A stretch of 35,506 nucleotides of DNA. It comes from Candidatus Merdivicinus intestinavium (GTDB lineage Bacteria; Bacillota; Clostridia; Oscillospirales; Ruminococcaceae). Below, piece by piece: positions 1-8,159 of the stretch (the first letter of the stretch is position 1; every line of letters begins with the position of its first letter). The stretch lies in contig DVFM01000002.1 in assembly GCA_018713245.1 (NCBI GenBank), positions 1-35,506 on the forward strand. Reading direction: 5' to 3'. The position numbers and the translations under genes were made by a program. The notes below the pieces were generated by a model. That model made no database searches, was not told where the DNA came from, and saw nothing but the letters and a program-made list of their open reading frames with translations.

Positions 1-1118
1 TTGCCCTCCAGGGCTTTTTCCAGGAGGATCTCATTGATCCGCCACTGGGGCACCGGATGGTTCCCGGATTTTTTGCCTACGTCAATGGCCTCGGCCGTCC
101 GGGGGATGCGTGCCAGGATCCCCGGCCCCACCAGCCGGTCGTAAACCACCACTTCCGCCTGGGCGAGCAGTTCCTGTCCTTTTACGGTAAACAGTCCCGG
201 GTCCCCGGGGCCTGCCCCCACCAGCCAGACTTTGCCGGTTTTGCCCGCCATTTTCCGGGCAAGGCAGATGCCCAAGCGCTCCGCGTCCGCCGTCTTTCCG
301 CGGATTTTGTCCACCAGCGCTTCCCCGGTTTCCGGGTTGGGATAAAGCCCCGTCAGGGTGACGGTTTCCCCGGAAACAACGGCAAAAGCCGCCACCGGGG
401 AGCTGCACCCGCCGTCCAGCTCCCGCACGAAGGCCCGCTCCGCCAAGGCGCAGCACCGGGCTTCCGGGTCATCGGCGGACTCTAAAAAGGCGTAATCCCC
501 CTCTGCCCGGCCCTGAATGGCCAAAATCCCCTGGCCAGCCGCCGGGATCATTTCATCCGGCTCAAAATACCGGCTCACCCGGTGGGAAAAGTCCATCCGG
601 TCAAGGCCAGCCGCCGCCAGAACCAGGGCGTCAAACTCCCCGGAATCCAGCTTTTTTAACCGGGTGACGATATTGCCCCGGACGGGCTTCACCGCGCATT
701 GGGGATAGAGTGTTTTCAGCTGAAGGACGCGCCGGGCGCTGGAACAGCCGATGACCATGCCCGGTTCCAAGGCGGGAACATCTTCCCGCAGAACCAAAGC
801 GTCCCGGGGGTCCCCCCGTTTGGCGAAGGCCAGCAGGGGCAGGTCCTCCGGCGTTTCCATGGGCACATCCTTCAGGCTGTGGACGGTAATGTCCACCTCG
901 CCGTCCCGCAAAGCCCGGTCCAGCTCCTTGACAAAAAGCCCCTTGCCCCCCACTTTATCTAATGTCCGGTCTAAGATTTTATCCCCGGTGGTTTTCATGG
1001 TAATCAGCTCAAAGGCGATTTCGGGGTGGGCCGCCTCAATCTGATTCAGCACCAGCTTGGTCTGGGCTACCGCCAGGGCGCTTTCCCGGCTCCCTACCCG
1101 GATGATCCGTTTTTCCAT
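1..1118 (-). CDS. hemC: Hydroxymethylbilane synthase fused to uroporphyrinogen-III C-methyltransferase (3' end outside window)
   Basis: HemC polymerises four porphobilinogens into hydroxymethylbilane; CobA/SUMT methylates uroporphyrinogen III to precorrin-2. The frame stays open from the ATG at 1118 to the window edge (372 codons visible). Residues 1-295 are a full HemC: RVGSRESALA near the start, HSLKDVP, and LDGGCSSP with the dipyrromethane-cofactor Cys at about residue 238. Without a stop it runs into VWLVGAGPGDPG (from about residue 297), VVVYDRLV and DVGKKSGNHPVPQ, the SAM-binding start of a class III tetrapyrrole methylase. Only about 75 residues of CobA are visible, so a further HemD domain beyond the edge is possible. 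The start lies 83 nt inside the 3' end of the sirC-like gene, which implies translational coupling. Last visible gene of the riboswitch-controlled operon. Confidence 0.9.
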   Translation of the reverse strand, partial: MEKRIIRVGSRESALAVAQTKLVLNQIEAAHPEIAFELITMKTTGDKILDRTLDKVGGKGLFVKELDRALRDGEVDITVHSLKDVPMETPEDLPLLAFAKRGDPRDALVLREDVPALEPGMVIGCSSARRVLQLKTLYPQCAVKPVRGNIVTRLKKLDSGEFDALVLAAAGLDRMDFSHRVSRYFEPDEMIPAAGQGILAIQGRAEGDYAFLESADDPEARCCALAERAFVRELDGGCSSPVAAFAVVSGETVTLTGLYPNPETGEALVDKIRGKTADAERLGICLARKMAGKTGKVWLVGAGPGDPGLFTVKGQELLAQAEVVVYDRLVGPGILARIPRTAEAIDVGKKSGNHPVPQWRINEILLEKALEG

Positions 1119-1590
1119 GTGATTCCCTGCTTTCCGCAAAATTTCGCAAACATTCTCGCACAGCGGCCGCCGCCTCTTTGGCCAGCTTATGGTCGGCGCC
1201 GCTGGCCGTAACCCCGGCCACCACATCCCCTTCCCGGGCGATTCCCGGGAAATAGAAGGTGGACTCCTCCTTGCAGTCAGCCACGCTGATGGGGACCCCG
1301 GCGGCTTTCGCCTCCAAAAAGGCCCCGTGGTTCACCGCCCGGTCGTTGGCGGCGGATACGGCCAGAACCGCCCCGGACAAATCCCCGGGGGCATAGGGCC
1401 GCCGTTCCAGCCGGATGCGGCCTTCTTTGGCCAAAAGGTCTAGCTCCCCGCAGGCTTCCGGCGCGATGACCGTGATTTCCGCCCCAAAGGGCAGAAGGCT
1501 TTTGACCCTGCGGCAGGCAATGGCCCCGGCCCCGATGACCACCGCCTTTTTGCCGGACAGGGAGATAAAAATGGGAAAATACGGTTCCAT
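1036..1590 (-). CDS. sirC: Precorrin-2 dehydrogenase / sirohydrochlorin ferrochelatase-like protein
   Basis: Oxidises precorrin-2 to sirohydrochlorin with NAD; members of the Met8p/CysG-N family may also chelate metal. The protein has 184 aa. The N-terminus carries a Rossmann nucleotide-binding loop (VVIGAGAIACRRV, residues 17-29). The middle contains STFYFPGIAREGDVVAGVTA, corresponding to the F-P-A...GDL...ISTGG block of the family. The start is an ATG with GAGGGGG about 8 nt upstream. It sits 18 nt after hemA, and its 3' end overlaps hemC by 83 nt. Its product feeds CbiK, which is encoded by the first gene of the same operon. The C-terminal 28 residues are read from DNA that also encodes HemC, so they may be loosely constrained. 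Confidence 0.85.
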   Translation of the reverse strand: MEPYFPIFISLSGKKAVVIGAGAIACRRVKSLLPFGAEITVIAPEACGELDLLAKEGRIRLERRPYAPGDLSGAVLAVSAANDRAVNHGAFLEAKAAGVPISVADCKEESTFYFPGIAREGDVVAGVTASGADHKLAKEAAAAVRECLRNFAESRESHGKTDHPGREPGKRPGGSPDQAGAESD

Positions 1591-1608
1591 AAATCCCCCT
1601 CGTTTCCT

Positions 1609-2823
1609 TTATTCTACCATATCAAGGGCCTTCAGGCAATCCCGCAGCAGCTCCGGCGAAAGGGTTTCCCGCAGGCCGAAAAGCAGATGGGCCACGGTCT
1701 TTTCCGCGTGGTGGTCAATCTGCTCCCACAGCTTGTCCCGCTGTTCCGGCGGCAGGTTCAGGGTGTGGACGCATTTTTCCATCCGGCGAGACATGTCCTC
1801 CGCCGCTTTCCGGCTGATTTGCTGGATATAGGGAGCGGCCCCCCGGAAATGGTACCATTTTGCGAACTCCCCGCAGTATTCCTCCAGGATGCCCTCCGCC
1901 TGGCGGGCGGCTTCCTCGTTCCCCGCGTCGGGGCCGGACACCCCCAGCTGGTCGATGTCCCAGACCCGGACGCCGGGAAGGGCGGCCACAGCCGGCTCAA
2001 TGTCCCGGGGAACCGCCAGGTCCACAAAAATTCCCGGCAGCCGCGGCAGCTTCGACGCTTCCTCGCAATGCACGGTGTAGTGGGGGCTCGCCGTGGCGCT
2101 GACCACCGCGTCCGCTTCTTCCATCACCCGGTAGCGCTCCTCGTAGGAAACGGCCCGGCATCCCTCGGGAACCGACGCGCCGCCGTATTTGTACTGCCGG
2201 AGGGTCATAAAGACCTCCGCTCCGGCGGCCAGCAGCTTCCCGGCGGCCAGCTTCCCCATGGCCCCGTTTCCGATGACCAGGACCCGCTTCCCGGCAAGGC
2301 TGCCCCACTCTTTTTTCAGCAGTTCCGCCGTGCTTTCCGCCGCGCCCCGGTGGACGGCGGTGAGCCGCACTTCGGTTTTGACCTTTTTCGCCGCAGTCAC
2401 CGCCGTGCGGAAAAGGGTGTCCAGCACCGGCCCGCCCGTCCCGCATTCCCGGGCAAAATCCGCGGCGTCCCCCACCTGGGTGATAATCTGGTCCTCGCCG
2501 AACAGCCGGGAATTCATGCCGCAGGCGGTCCGGAACAGGTGGCGTACCGCGTCCTCCCCTTTGCGAACGGTGAAATACGGGGCGGCGCTTTCGGGGTCCT
2601 CCCCCTTGAGGCGGCAGAGGATGGAAAGCGGGTCCGCTTCCCCCGCGCCGCTCAGCCAGAATTCGGTGCGGTTGCAGGTGGAAAGGATGACGCACCCGTC
2701 CGCGCCGGATTCCTCTCCGGCCTGTTTCATGGCCGCCTCCGCCGCCGATTTGGTGAAGGAAAAACGCTCCCGGGCCTCCAGCCCGGCTTTGCTGTGGTCA
2801 ATGCCCGCCATTACGATATCCAA
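1609..2823 (-). CDS. hemA: Glutamyl-tRNA reductase
   Basis: NADPH-dependent reduction of glutamyl-tRNA(Glu) to glutamate-1-semialdehyde, the first committed step of the C5 tetrapyrrole pathway. The protein has 404 aa, normal for the family. The motif VILSTCNRTEFW contains the catalytic Cys at residue 50. A Rossmann segment (VLVIGNGAMGKLAAGKLL) lies mid-protein, and a helical dimerisation region ends the chain. The start is TTG at 2823, chosen because GGGGGA lies about 8 nt upstream; the ATG four codons later has no ribosome-binding site. It follows cbiET by 15 nt. Its place in the cobalamin-riboswitch operon suggests that precursor supply is tuned to corrinoid demand. Confidence 0.95.
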   Translation of the reverse strand: MDIVMAGIDHSKAGLEARERFSFTKSAAEAAMKQAGEESGADGCVILSTCNRTEFWLSGAGEADPLSILCRLKGEDPESAAPYFTVRKGEDAVRHLFRTACGMNSRLFGEDQIITQVGDAADFARECGTGGPVLDTLFRTAVTAAKKVKTEVRLTAVHRGAAESTAELLKKEWGSLAGKRVLVIGNGAMGKLAAGKLLAAGAEVFMTLRQYKYGGASVPEGCRAVSYEERYRVMEEADAVVSATASPHYTVHCEEASKLPRLPGIFVDLAVPRDIEPAVAALPGVRVWDIDQLGVSGPDAGNEEAARQAEGILEEYCGEFAKWYHFRGAAPYIQQISRKAAEDMSRRMEKCVHTLNLPPEQRDKLWEQIDHHAEKTVAHLLFGLRETLSPELLRDCLKALDMVE

Positions 2824-2838
2824 AAAAGAGTCCCCCTG

Positions 2839-4062
2839 TTAGTCGTTTTGTTCTTCGGAAAAATCCCCGCTGATGAGATAGACGGGGTTTTGCCCCATCA
2901 TCAGGTGGTAGCGCCCCGCTTCCCTGGCCCTGGCCGCCATGATCTGCGAAATCTCGGTGTTTTGCAGTCCGAATTTCGCGAAGCAGTCGACGGCCTGCGC
3001 CAGCGTTTCCAGCGAGATGGCGCTGACCACCACCCGCGCCGCCGGATTCTTCTCCCGGATGAGGGCGAAAATCTCCGGCATATTCCCGGTGCTCCCCCCG
3101 ATAAAAACGCTGTCCGGCGCCGGAAGCTCCTCCAGCGCCCCGGGCGCCGCCCCCTCCACGGGGACGAGGTTCCAGGCGCCGAATTTCTCCCGGTTCCGGC
3201 GGATGAGCTCCGCCGCCTCCCCCTTCATTTCCACGGCGTACACCGCCCCTCCGGGATTGGACAGGGCCGCTTCCACCGAAACCGAGCCGGTTCCCGCGCC
3301 CACGTCCCAGACAACGCCGCCGGGCTTTGTCCGAAGCAGGGAAACCGCCGCGCAGCGCACCTCGAACTTGGTCATGGGCACCTTTCCCCGGATAAATTCT
3401 TCGTCCGGGATGCCGTGGGAGGCAAACTCCGGCCGGACGGGCCGGGGATTTTCCACCAGCATCACGCCCAGGCTGTCAAATTCCATCCCGGCAAGCTCCG
3501 CCGCCGTGCCGGCGGTAATCCGTTCTTCCGGATAGGAGAGCCGCTCCCCGGCGTAAACGGCCAAATCCCCCAGCCCCGCCGCGCAGAGCTCCCGGCAGAC
3601 CTCCTGGATGGGGCGGCTCCCGCCGGTGAGCAGGAAGGTTTTGGGGCTTGTCCGGATGACGGGAAGGACGTCGTCCTCCCGCCCGTGGGCGCTGGCCCAG
3701 CGGACATCGTCCCAGCTGACGCCCAGCTTTGCGCAGAAATAAGCAAGGGAGCTTAGCCCCGGCAGGAACCGCACTTCGTAGCCCTCCAGCGCCCCCTTCA
3801 GCTTTTTCGCCCCGCTGTAAAACCCCACGTCCCCGGACATGAGGACGCAGATTTCCGCAAATTCGGGGTGCGCGTCGGCTGTGCGGCGGATTTCCTCCGG
3901 CGCGATGGCTGCAAAGCAGGGCTTCCCCCACCCGGAGAAGCCCTCCAGCATCCGTCCGGCCCCGATGAGGGCGTCCGCGCCCTCCGCCGCTTTCCGAACC
4001 TCCGCGGTCATGGTGTCGGGATTCCCCATCCCGATGCCTGCCACCGTTATTCTGCGTTTCAT
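2839..4062 (-). CDS. cbiET: Precorrin-6B C5,15-methyltransferase / C12-decarboxylase fusion (CbiE-CbiT)
   Basis: Methylates C5 and C15 of the corrin ring and removes the C12 acetate carboxyl. The protein has 407 aa with two domains. CbiE (about residues 1-205) is a tetrapyrrole methylase beginning ITVAGIGMGNPDTM and containing LMSGDVGFYSG. CbiT (about 210-407) is a class I SAM methyltransferase with VWDVGAGTGSVSVE followed by AVEMKGEA. The fused arrangement equals CobL of the aerobic pathway. The ATG overlaps the stop of the CPCC gene in an ATGA junction (4059-4062), and AAGGGGAAG lies upstream. hemA follows 15 nt later. Confidence 0.95.
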   Translation of the reverse strand: MKRRITVAGIGMGNPDTMTAEVRKAAEGADALIGAGRMLEGFSGWGKPCFAAIAPEEIRRTADAHPEFAEICVLMSGDVGFYSGAKKLKGALEGYEVRFLPGLSSLAYFCAKLGVSWDDVRWASAHGREDDVLPVIRTSPKTFLLTGGSRPIQEVCRELCAAGLGDLAVYAGERLSYPEERITAGTAAELAGMEFDSLGVMLVENPRPVRPEFASHGIPDEEFIRGKVPMTKFEVRCAAVSLLRTKPGGVVWDVGAGTGSVSVEAALSNPGGAVYAVEMKGEAAELIRRNREKFGAWNLVPVEGAAPGALEELPAPDSVFIGGSTGNMPEIFALIREKNPAARVVVSAISLETLAQAVDCFAKFGLQNTEISQIMAARAREAGRYHLMMGQNPVYLISGDFSEEQND

Positions 4063-4448
4063 CCGTTCTTCCCCTTTCCCGTTTCAGTCTTTTCGCCCGG
4101 CGCGGCTTCCGCCGGCTCAGGCGGCCGCACATGGGGCAGCATTTCCGGGCAGCATGCCCCGATTTTCCGGTAATTTTCCCGGGCTTCCCTCAGCGTCAGG
4201 CCGTGGTTTTCGTCGCTTTGTTCGTCCTCCCCGGAAAGAAAGAGGTCGTTTTCCCAAAAACAGACCGGGCAGATAAAGGCCGCCGCTTCCTCCGCCTTCA
4301 CCGGAAACGTCCGGCATCCGCAGCAGGGGCAGGCGTACCGCTTTTTTTCCTCCCCCATCCTGCCGGAAAAGCTGCGCGCCGCCGGACACGCCCGGGAGAT
4401 CTCCTCACGCTTCTCCGGGGCCTTGACCTCCCGTTTTGCCGGACGCAC
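4059..4448 (-). CDS. CPCC-family cysteine-rich protein
   Basis: Small predicted metal-binding protein of 129 aa. The core from about residue 34 reads RYACPCCGCRTF, then FICPVCFWENDLF, then HGLTLREARENY, the layout of the CPCC family (two CxxC knuckles followed by a short helix). No function is established for the family. The start is a GTG at 4448 with GGGGGAG about 8 nt upstream; an internal ATG at 4358 has only a weak site. The first 44 nt lie inside cbiD, and the last 4 nt overlap the cbiET start, so the gene is translationally locked between two cobalamin genes. That placement makes a role in corrinoid synthesis or metal handling conceivable, but this is inference only. Confidence 0.8.
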   Translation of the reverse strand: MRPAKREVKAPEKREEISRACPAARSFSGRMGEEKKRYACPCCGCRTFPVKAEEAAAFICPVCFWENDLFLSGEDEQSDENHGLTLREARENYRKIGACCPEMLPHVRPPEPAEAAPGEKTETGKGKNG

Positions 4449-5622
4449 CTTCGCTCCCCCTTTTCCATTCCTCCAGCAGCTCCGCCGCGCCGGGCGTCAT
4501 GCCCAGCAGGCCCCGCTTGTTGGAGAAAATCACCGCTTCCGCCTGATACTCCCCGCGGGAACGGGCTTTCAGGTGGAAATCAATTTTTTTCAGGATGGAA
4601 GAAAGGGTTTCCGCCAGAAAGCCCCCTTCCTCCAGAATGTCCAAAGCGTCGTCGGTGGTGATGCAGTCCATAATCCGCGCCGCAAGCGCCCGGTCCGCCC
4701 CGCACAGAACCGCGTGAACCGCCATGATCTCCATCCGCCCGTCGGCATAGCGGGAGTGGGTGTTCATAATCCCGGCGGCGAGCTTCACGAACTTGCCGAT
4801 GTGCCCGACCAGCAGCACCCGCTCAAAGCCGTACTCCCCCGCCATGTCCAGGGTGTCCCCCACGAAATTGCTGCACTTGACAGCCCCCTCCAGGTCCGTG
4901 CGGAGGACGTTTTTCATGAAATCCTCCCCGTAGTTGCCCGGGGTAACCGTCAGGAGCTTCCTCCCGGCGGCGGCAAGCTGTCTGACCTCCACCCGGATGG
5001 TATCCACCAGCGCCGCTTCGCTCATGGGCTCCACAATGCCGGAAGTGCCCAGGATGGAAATCCCGCCCAGGATGCCCAGCCGGGGGTTGAAGGTTTTTCG
5101 GGCCAGCCGCTCCCCTTCCGTCGCCGAGATGGTCACCAATATGCCGGCAGAGCTGCCGCTCTCCCGCCGGGCTTCCCGGACGGCGGCGGCAATCATCTCC
5201 CGCGGCACGCGGTTGATGGCGGCGGACCCCACGGGGCATTCCAGGCCGGGCCTGGTCACCCGTCCGACGCCTTTTCCGCCGTCGATAAAAACGCCCTCCT
5301 CCGGGGAGTACGCTCCCGCAGGAAGCTCCCCGGAGGAAAACTCCGCCCGGGAAAAGATGAGGATGCCGTTGGTGACGTCGGGGTCGTCGCCGCTGTCCTT
5401 CCGGACGGCGCAGGAGACAAAGCCCTCCCCGGCGGTGATTTCCTCCACCGGCAGGGTGAGCAGGATGCCCTTGGGAGTCATCAGCTCCACCTTATCCGTC
5501 CGCTGCCCGGTGAGCAGCATCCGCGCCGCCGCCTTGGAAGCCGCCGCCGCGCAGGAACCAGTGGTATAGCCGAACCGCAGTTTTTTCCCGTCCTTTTGGC
5601 AGAAGTATTCCAGCTGCGCCAT
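4405..5622 (-). CDS. cbiD: Cobalt-precorrin-5B C1-methyltransferase
   Basis: Transfers methyl from SAM to C1 of cobalt-precorrin-5B in the anaerobic pathway. The protein has 405 aa. Family hallmarks are LRFGYTTGSCAAAASKAA near the N-terminus, PVEEITAGEG, and the glycine-rich ILGTSGIVEPMSEAA in the centre. LVGHIGKFVKLAAGIMNTHS in the second half is a typical CbiD block. The ATG at 5622 is preceded by AAAGGGGG. cbiH ends 16 nt upstream. The 3' end overlaps the CPCC gene by 44 nt. The presence of CbiD rather than CobF supports the oxygen-independent route. Confidence 0.95.
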   Translation of the reverse strand: MAQLEYFCQKDGKKLRFGYTTGSCAAAASKAAARMLLTGQRTDKVELMTPKGILLTLPVEEITAGEGFVSCAVRKDSGDDPDVTNGILIFSRAEFSSGELPAGAYSPEEGVFIDGGKGVGRVTRPGLECPVGSAAINRVPREMIAAAVREARRESGSSAGILVTISATEGERLARKTFNPRLGILGGISILGTSGIVEPMSEAALVDTIRVEVRQLAAAGRKLLTVTPGNYGEDFMKNVLRTDLEGAVKCSNFVGDTLDMAGEYGFERVLLVGHIGKFVKLAAGIMNTHSRYADGRMEIMAVHAVLCGADRALAARIMDCITTDDALDILEEGGFLAETLSSILKKIDFHLKARSRGEYQAEAVIFSNKRGLLGMTPGAAELLEEWKRGSEGASGKTGGQGPGEA

Positions 5623-5638
5623 TCCGGCGCCCCCTTTC

Positions 5639-6376
5639 CTATTTCCGTTTGTTCTCGTAGCCCCGGGGGGTCACCAGCTTGCCCCCCATCACTCTGGTGG
5701 AGGAGTTGCCGATAAAGACGGTGGTGAACATGTCCACCTTTTCCTCCATGAGCTCCGAAAGGGTCATAACCCTGGATTCCTGCCCCTCCCGGCCGATGTT
5801 CTTCACCCAGCCGCAGGCGTTTTGGGGGTCCCGGCTTTCCAGCAGGATGCCGCAGGCGCGCTTCAGATAATCCGCCCGCTTTTTGCTGGAGGGGTTGTAA
5901 AGGCAGATGCAGAAGTCCGCCTCCCCCGCCGCCCGGAGCCGCTTTTCAATGGTTTCCCAGGGGGTCAGCAGGTCGCTTAGGGAGATGACGGCAAAGTCGT
6001 GGATGAGGGGGGCGCCCAGCACCGCCGCGCCGCTTAAAGCCGCCGTAATGCCCGGCACCACAACGATCTCCACCGGGGAATTCTCCCCCGCCGTCTCGTA
6101 GATAAGCCCCGCCATGCCGTAAACCCCGGCGTCGCCGCTGCACACCATGGCCACGGTTTTGCCGCTTTCCGCCGCTTCCACCGCCATCCGGCACCGCTCG
6201 ATTTCCTGGGTCATGGGGGTTGCGAGGACCTCCTTGTCCGGATAATCCGCCCGGATGAGGTCGATGTACACCGTATAGCCGCAGAGGAGCTCCGCTTCCT
6301 CCAGGGCCGCCCGGGCCTCGCCGGTCATGTACTCCCGGCCGCCGGGGCCCAGGCCTACCACATATAATTTCTGCAT
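5639..6376 (-). CDS. cbiH: Precorrin-3B / cobalt-factor III C17-methyltransferase
   Basis: Catalyses C17 methylation with ring contraction. It has 245 aa and is a class III SAM-dependent tetrapyrrole methylase: KLYVVGLGPGG at the N-terminus, MVCSGDAGVYGMAG, then VEIVVVPGITAALSGAAVLG. The C-terminal half has CICLYNPSSKKRADYL, specific to the CbiH/CobJ branch. The ATG at 6376 was chosen because GGAGGAAA lies 5-12 nt upstream; the in-frame ATG at 6400 would add eight unlikely residues and overlap cbiG. The gap to the cbiG stop is 13 nt. Confidence 0.94.
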   Translation of the reverse strand: MQKLYVVGLGPGGREYMTGEARAALEEAELLCGYTVYIDLIRADYPDKEVLATPMTQEIERCRMAVEAAESGKTVAMVCSGDAGVYGMAGLIYETAGENSPVEIVVVPGITAALSGAAVLGAPLIHDFAVISLSDLLTPWETIEKRLRAAGEADFCICLYNPSSKKRADYLKRACGILLESRDPQNACGWVKNIGREGQESRVMTLSELMEEKVDMFTTVFIGNSSTRVMGGKLVTPRGYENKRK

Positions 6377-6389
6377 GGTTTTTCCTCCG

Positions 6390-7394
6390 TCACATTCCAA
6401 AATCCAGCGCCGGCGTTTCCATTGCCGCCGCCATGGTCACGCCGCCGCCCGCCTGCTTGGGGCAGACAATCTCCCCGCCGCTGCCCTTTACCGCGCTGCG
6501 CTCGCAGACATTGTCCACGCCGGTAATGCGGCTCACAAAGGCGGAAGGGGTAAACTCCCCCGGCAGGGCCGACAATTCCTCGCCGGAAAAGGTGCGGAAG
6601 GGCAGCCCCCTTTTTTCGCAGAAGGCCAGCAGTCCCGGCTCCTCCGCCTTGAGGTCGATGCTGCACACCTGCCGGAAGGCCTTCTCCGAAAAGCCGGTCT
6701 GCCGGAGCAGTTCTTCAAAAGCCGCCTCAATCGCCTCCGCCGGCGTGTCTTTCCGGCAGCCCACCCCCAGCGTCAGCACCGGCGGGACCAGCCACAGGCA
6801 GTCGGTTACCGGCCGGCGCACGGAAACAGCCGCATCCGGCGCGGTTTCGGTCCAGAAAAAGCCGGCCGGCAGCTCCCCCGCAATGGGGAAGGGCGTCCAG
6901 AGCCCCACCTGCCTCCCGTCCAGCAGCTTGCCGCTCACCGCCTTGATTTTTTCCGGGTTTGCGATGAAAAAGCCGCATTTCGCCGCCCAGCTGTCAATGG
7001 CGAACAATCCGCGGCCGTCGGTGGCGGTGGTAATCACCGGGATGCCGCCGGTGATGCCGGCCACCCGCCGGGTTAAGTCGTTGGCGCCGCCCACATGCCC
7101 GGAAAGCAGGGAGACGGCAAACCGCCCGCCGTCGTCCAGGACCAGCACCGCCGGGTCGGACAGCTTGGACGCCGCCAGGGGGGCGATGCTCCGCACGGCA
7201 ATCCCCGCCGCCCCGATAAAAATCAGGGCGTCCGCTGCGGGGAAATATTCCGCCGCCCAGTCCTTCGCCTTGATGCCGTTTTCCCCTTTGCCGGACCGGA
7301 AGCGGGCGTCCTCGCCTTCCTTTTGCAGGACGGCGCAGAGCCGTTCGCCCAATGCGCACCCGGCGGCGGTGTACGCCGTTATTTCGATCCGCAT
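6390..7394 (-). CDS. cbiG: Cobalt-precorrin-5A hydrolase
   Basis: Opens the delta-lactone of cobalt-precorrin-5A and releases acetaldehyde, a step unique to the anaerobic pathway. The protein has 334 aa with the usual three parts. The N-terminal domain contains ALIFIGAAGIAVRSIAPL. The central part includes SLLSGHVGGANDLTRRVA and PVITTATDGRG. The C-terminal domain starts around LTLGVGCRKDTPAEAIEAA and contains the conserved VCSIDLKAEEPGL. The start overlaps the end of cbiF by 16 nt, so translational coupling is likely. Confidence 0.95.
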   Translation of the reverse strand: MRIEITAYTAAGCALGERLCAVLQKEGEDARFRSGKGENGIKAKDWAAEYFPAADALIFIGAAGIAVRSIAPLAASKLSDPAVLVLDDGGRFAVSLLSGHVGGANDLTRRVAGITGGIPVITTATDGRGLFAIDSWAAKCGFFIANPEKIKAVSGKLLDGRQVGLWTPFPIAGELPAGFFWTETAPDAAVSVRRPVTDCLWLVPPVLTLGVGCRKDTPAEAIEAAFEELLRQTGFSEKAFRQVCSIDLKAEEPGLLAFCEKRGLPFRTFSGEELSALPGEFTPSAFVSRITGVDNVCERSAVKGSGGEIVCPKQAGGGVTMAAAMETPALDFGM

Positions 7395-8149
7395 GAGTCG
7401 GTCCCCTGCCGGAATTCGGTGGTGAAGGCGGGGTCGTAGAGCTTGGAACGCTCCACCGTGCCGTTCAGGAAATTCCCCACCAGGATGAGGGCGGTTTTGG
7501 TAATCCCGTTTTCCTCCGCCGTCCGGGCCAGCGTCTCCACGGTGCAGCGGAACACCTTCTCGTCGGGCCAGGTTGCCTTATAAACGATAGCCGCCGGGGT
7601 GTCCGGGGCGTATCCCCCCGCAATCAGCTCCCGGGAAAGCCCCTCCAGGAGGCCGGTGCTGAGGAAAACGACCATGGTGCTCTGATGGGCGGCCAGGCTG
7701 CGGATTTTTTCCCGTTCGGGCACCGGCGTGCGGCCTTCCATCCGGGTGATAATCACCGTCTGGCTCACCTCGGGCAGGGTGTACTCCGCCTTGACCGCCG
7801 CCGCCGCGCCGCAGAAGCTGGACACGCCGGGCACCACCTCATAGGGGATTCCCGCCTCGTCCAGAAGCTCCATCTGCTCCTTGATGGCGCCGTAAAGACA
7901 GGGGTCGCCGGTGTGGAGGCGGACGGTGCGCTTTCCTTCCGCTTCCGCCTCCCGCATGACGGCGAACACTTCCTCCAGCGTCATTTTGGCGCTGTTCCAG
8001 ACGGCGCAGCCTTCCTTTTTGTAATCCAGCAGGGCGGGATTCACCAGGCTTCCCGCGTAAATGATGACGTCCGCTTCCGCGAGCACTTTCGCCCCGCGGA
8101 CGGTGATGAGATCGGGCGCGCCGCTTCCGGCGCCGACAAATGTTACCAT
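7379..8149 (-). CDS. cbiF: Precorrin-4 / cobalt-precorrin-4 C11-methyltransferase
   Basis: Methylates C11 of cobalt-precorrin-4. The protein has 256 aa. It begins MVTFVGAGSGAPDLITVRG and continues with VIIYAGSLVNPALL, VRLHTGDPCLYGAIKEQM and EVVPGVSSFCGAAAA, all diagnostic for CbiF/CobM. The ATG at 8149 has AAGGAGGAAA immediately upstream. A longer reading frame back to 8287 exists, but its extra 46 residues are the wrong-frame shadow of cbiL. The gap to cbiL is 10 nt, and it overlaps cbiG downstream by 16 nt. Confidence 0.95.
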   Translation of the reverse strand: MVTFVGAGSGAPDLITVRGAKVLAEADVIIYAGSLVNPALLDYKKEGCAVWNSAKMTLEEVFAVMREAEAEGKRTVRLHTGDPCLYGAIKEQMELLDEAGIPYEVVPGVSSFCGAAAAVKAEYTLPEVSQTVIITRMEGRTPVPEREKIRSLAAHQSTMVVFLSTGLLEGLSRELIAGGYAPDTPAAIVYKATWPDEKVFRCTVETLARTAEENGITKTALILVGNFLNGTVERSKLYDPAFTTEFRQGTDSCGSK

Positions 8150-8159
8150 GGTTTCCTCC

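Noticed and set aside
1687-3756. 689-aa plus-strand open frame opposite hemA and cbiET
   Set aside because: Spans two well-supported genes and their junction; no domain seen.
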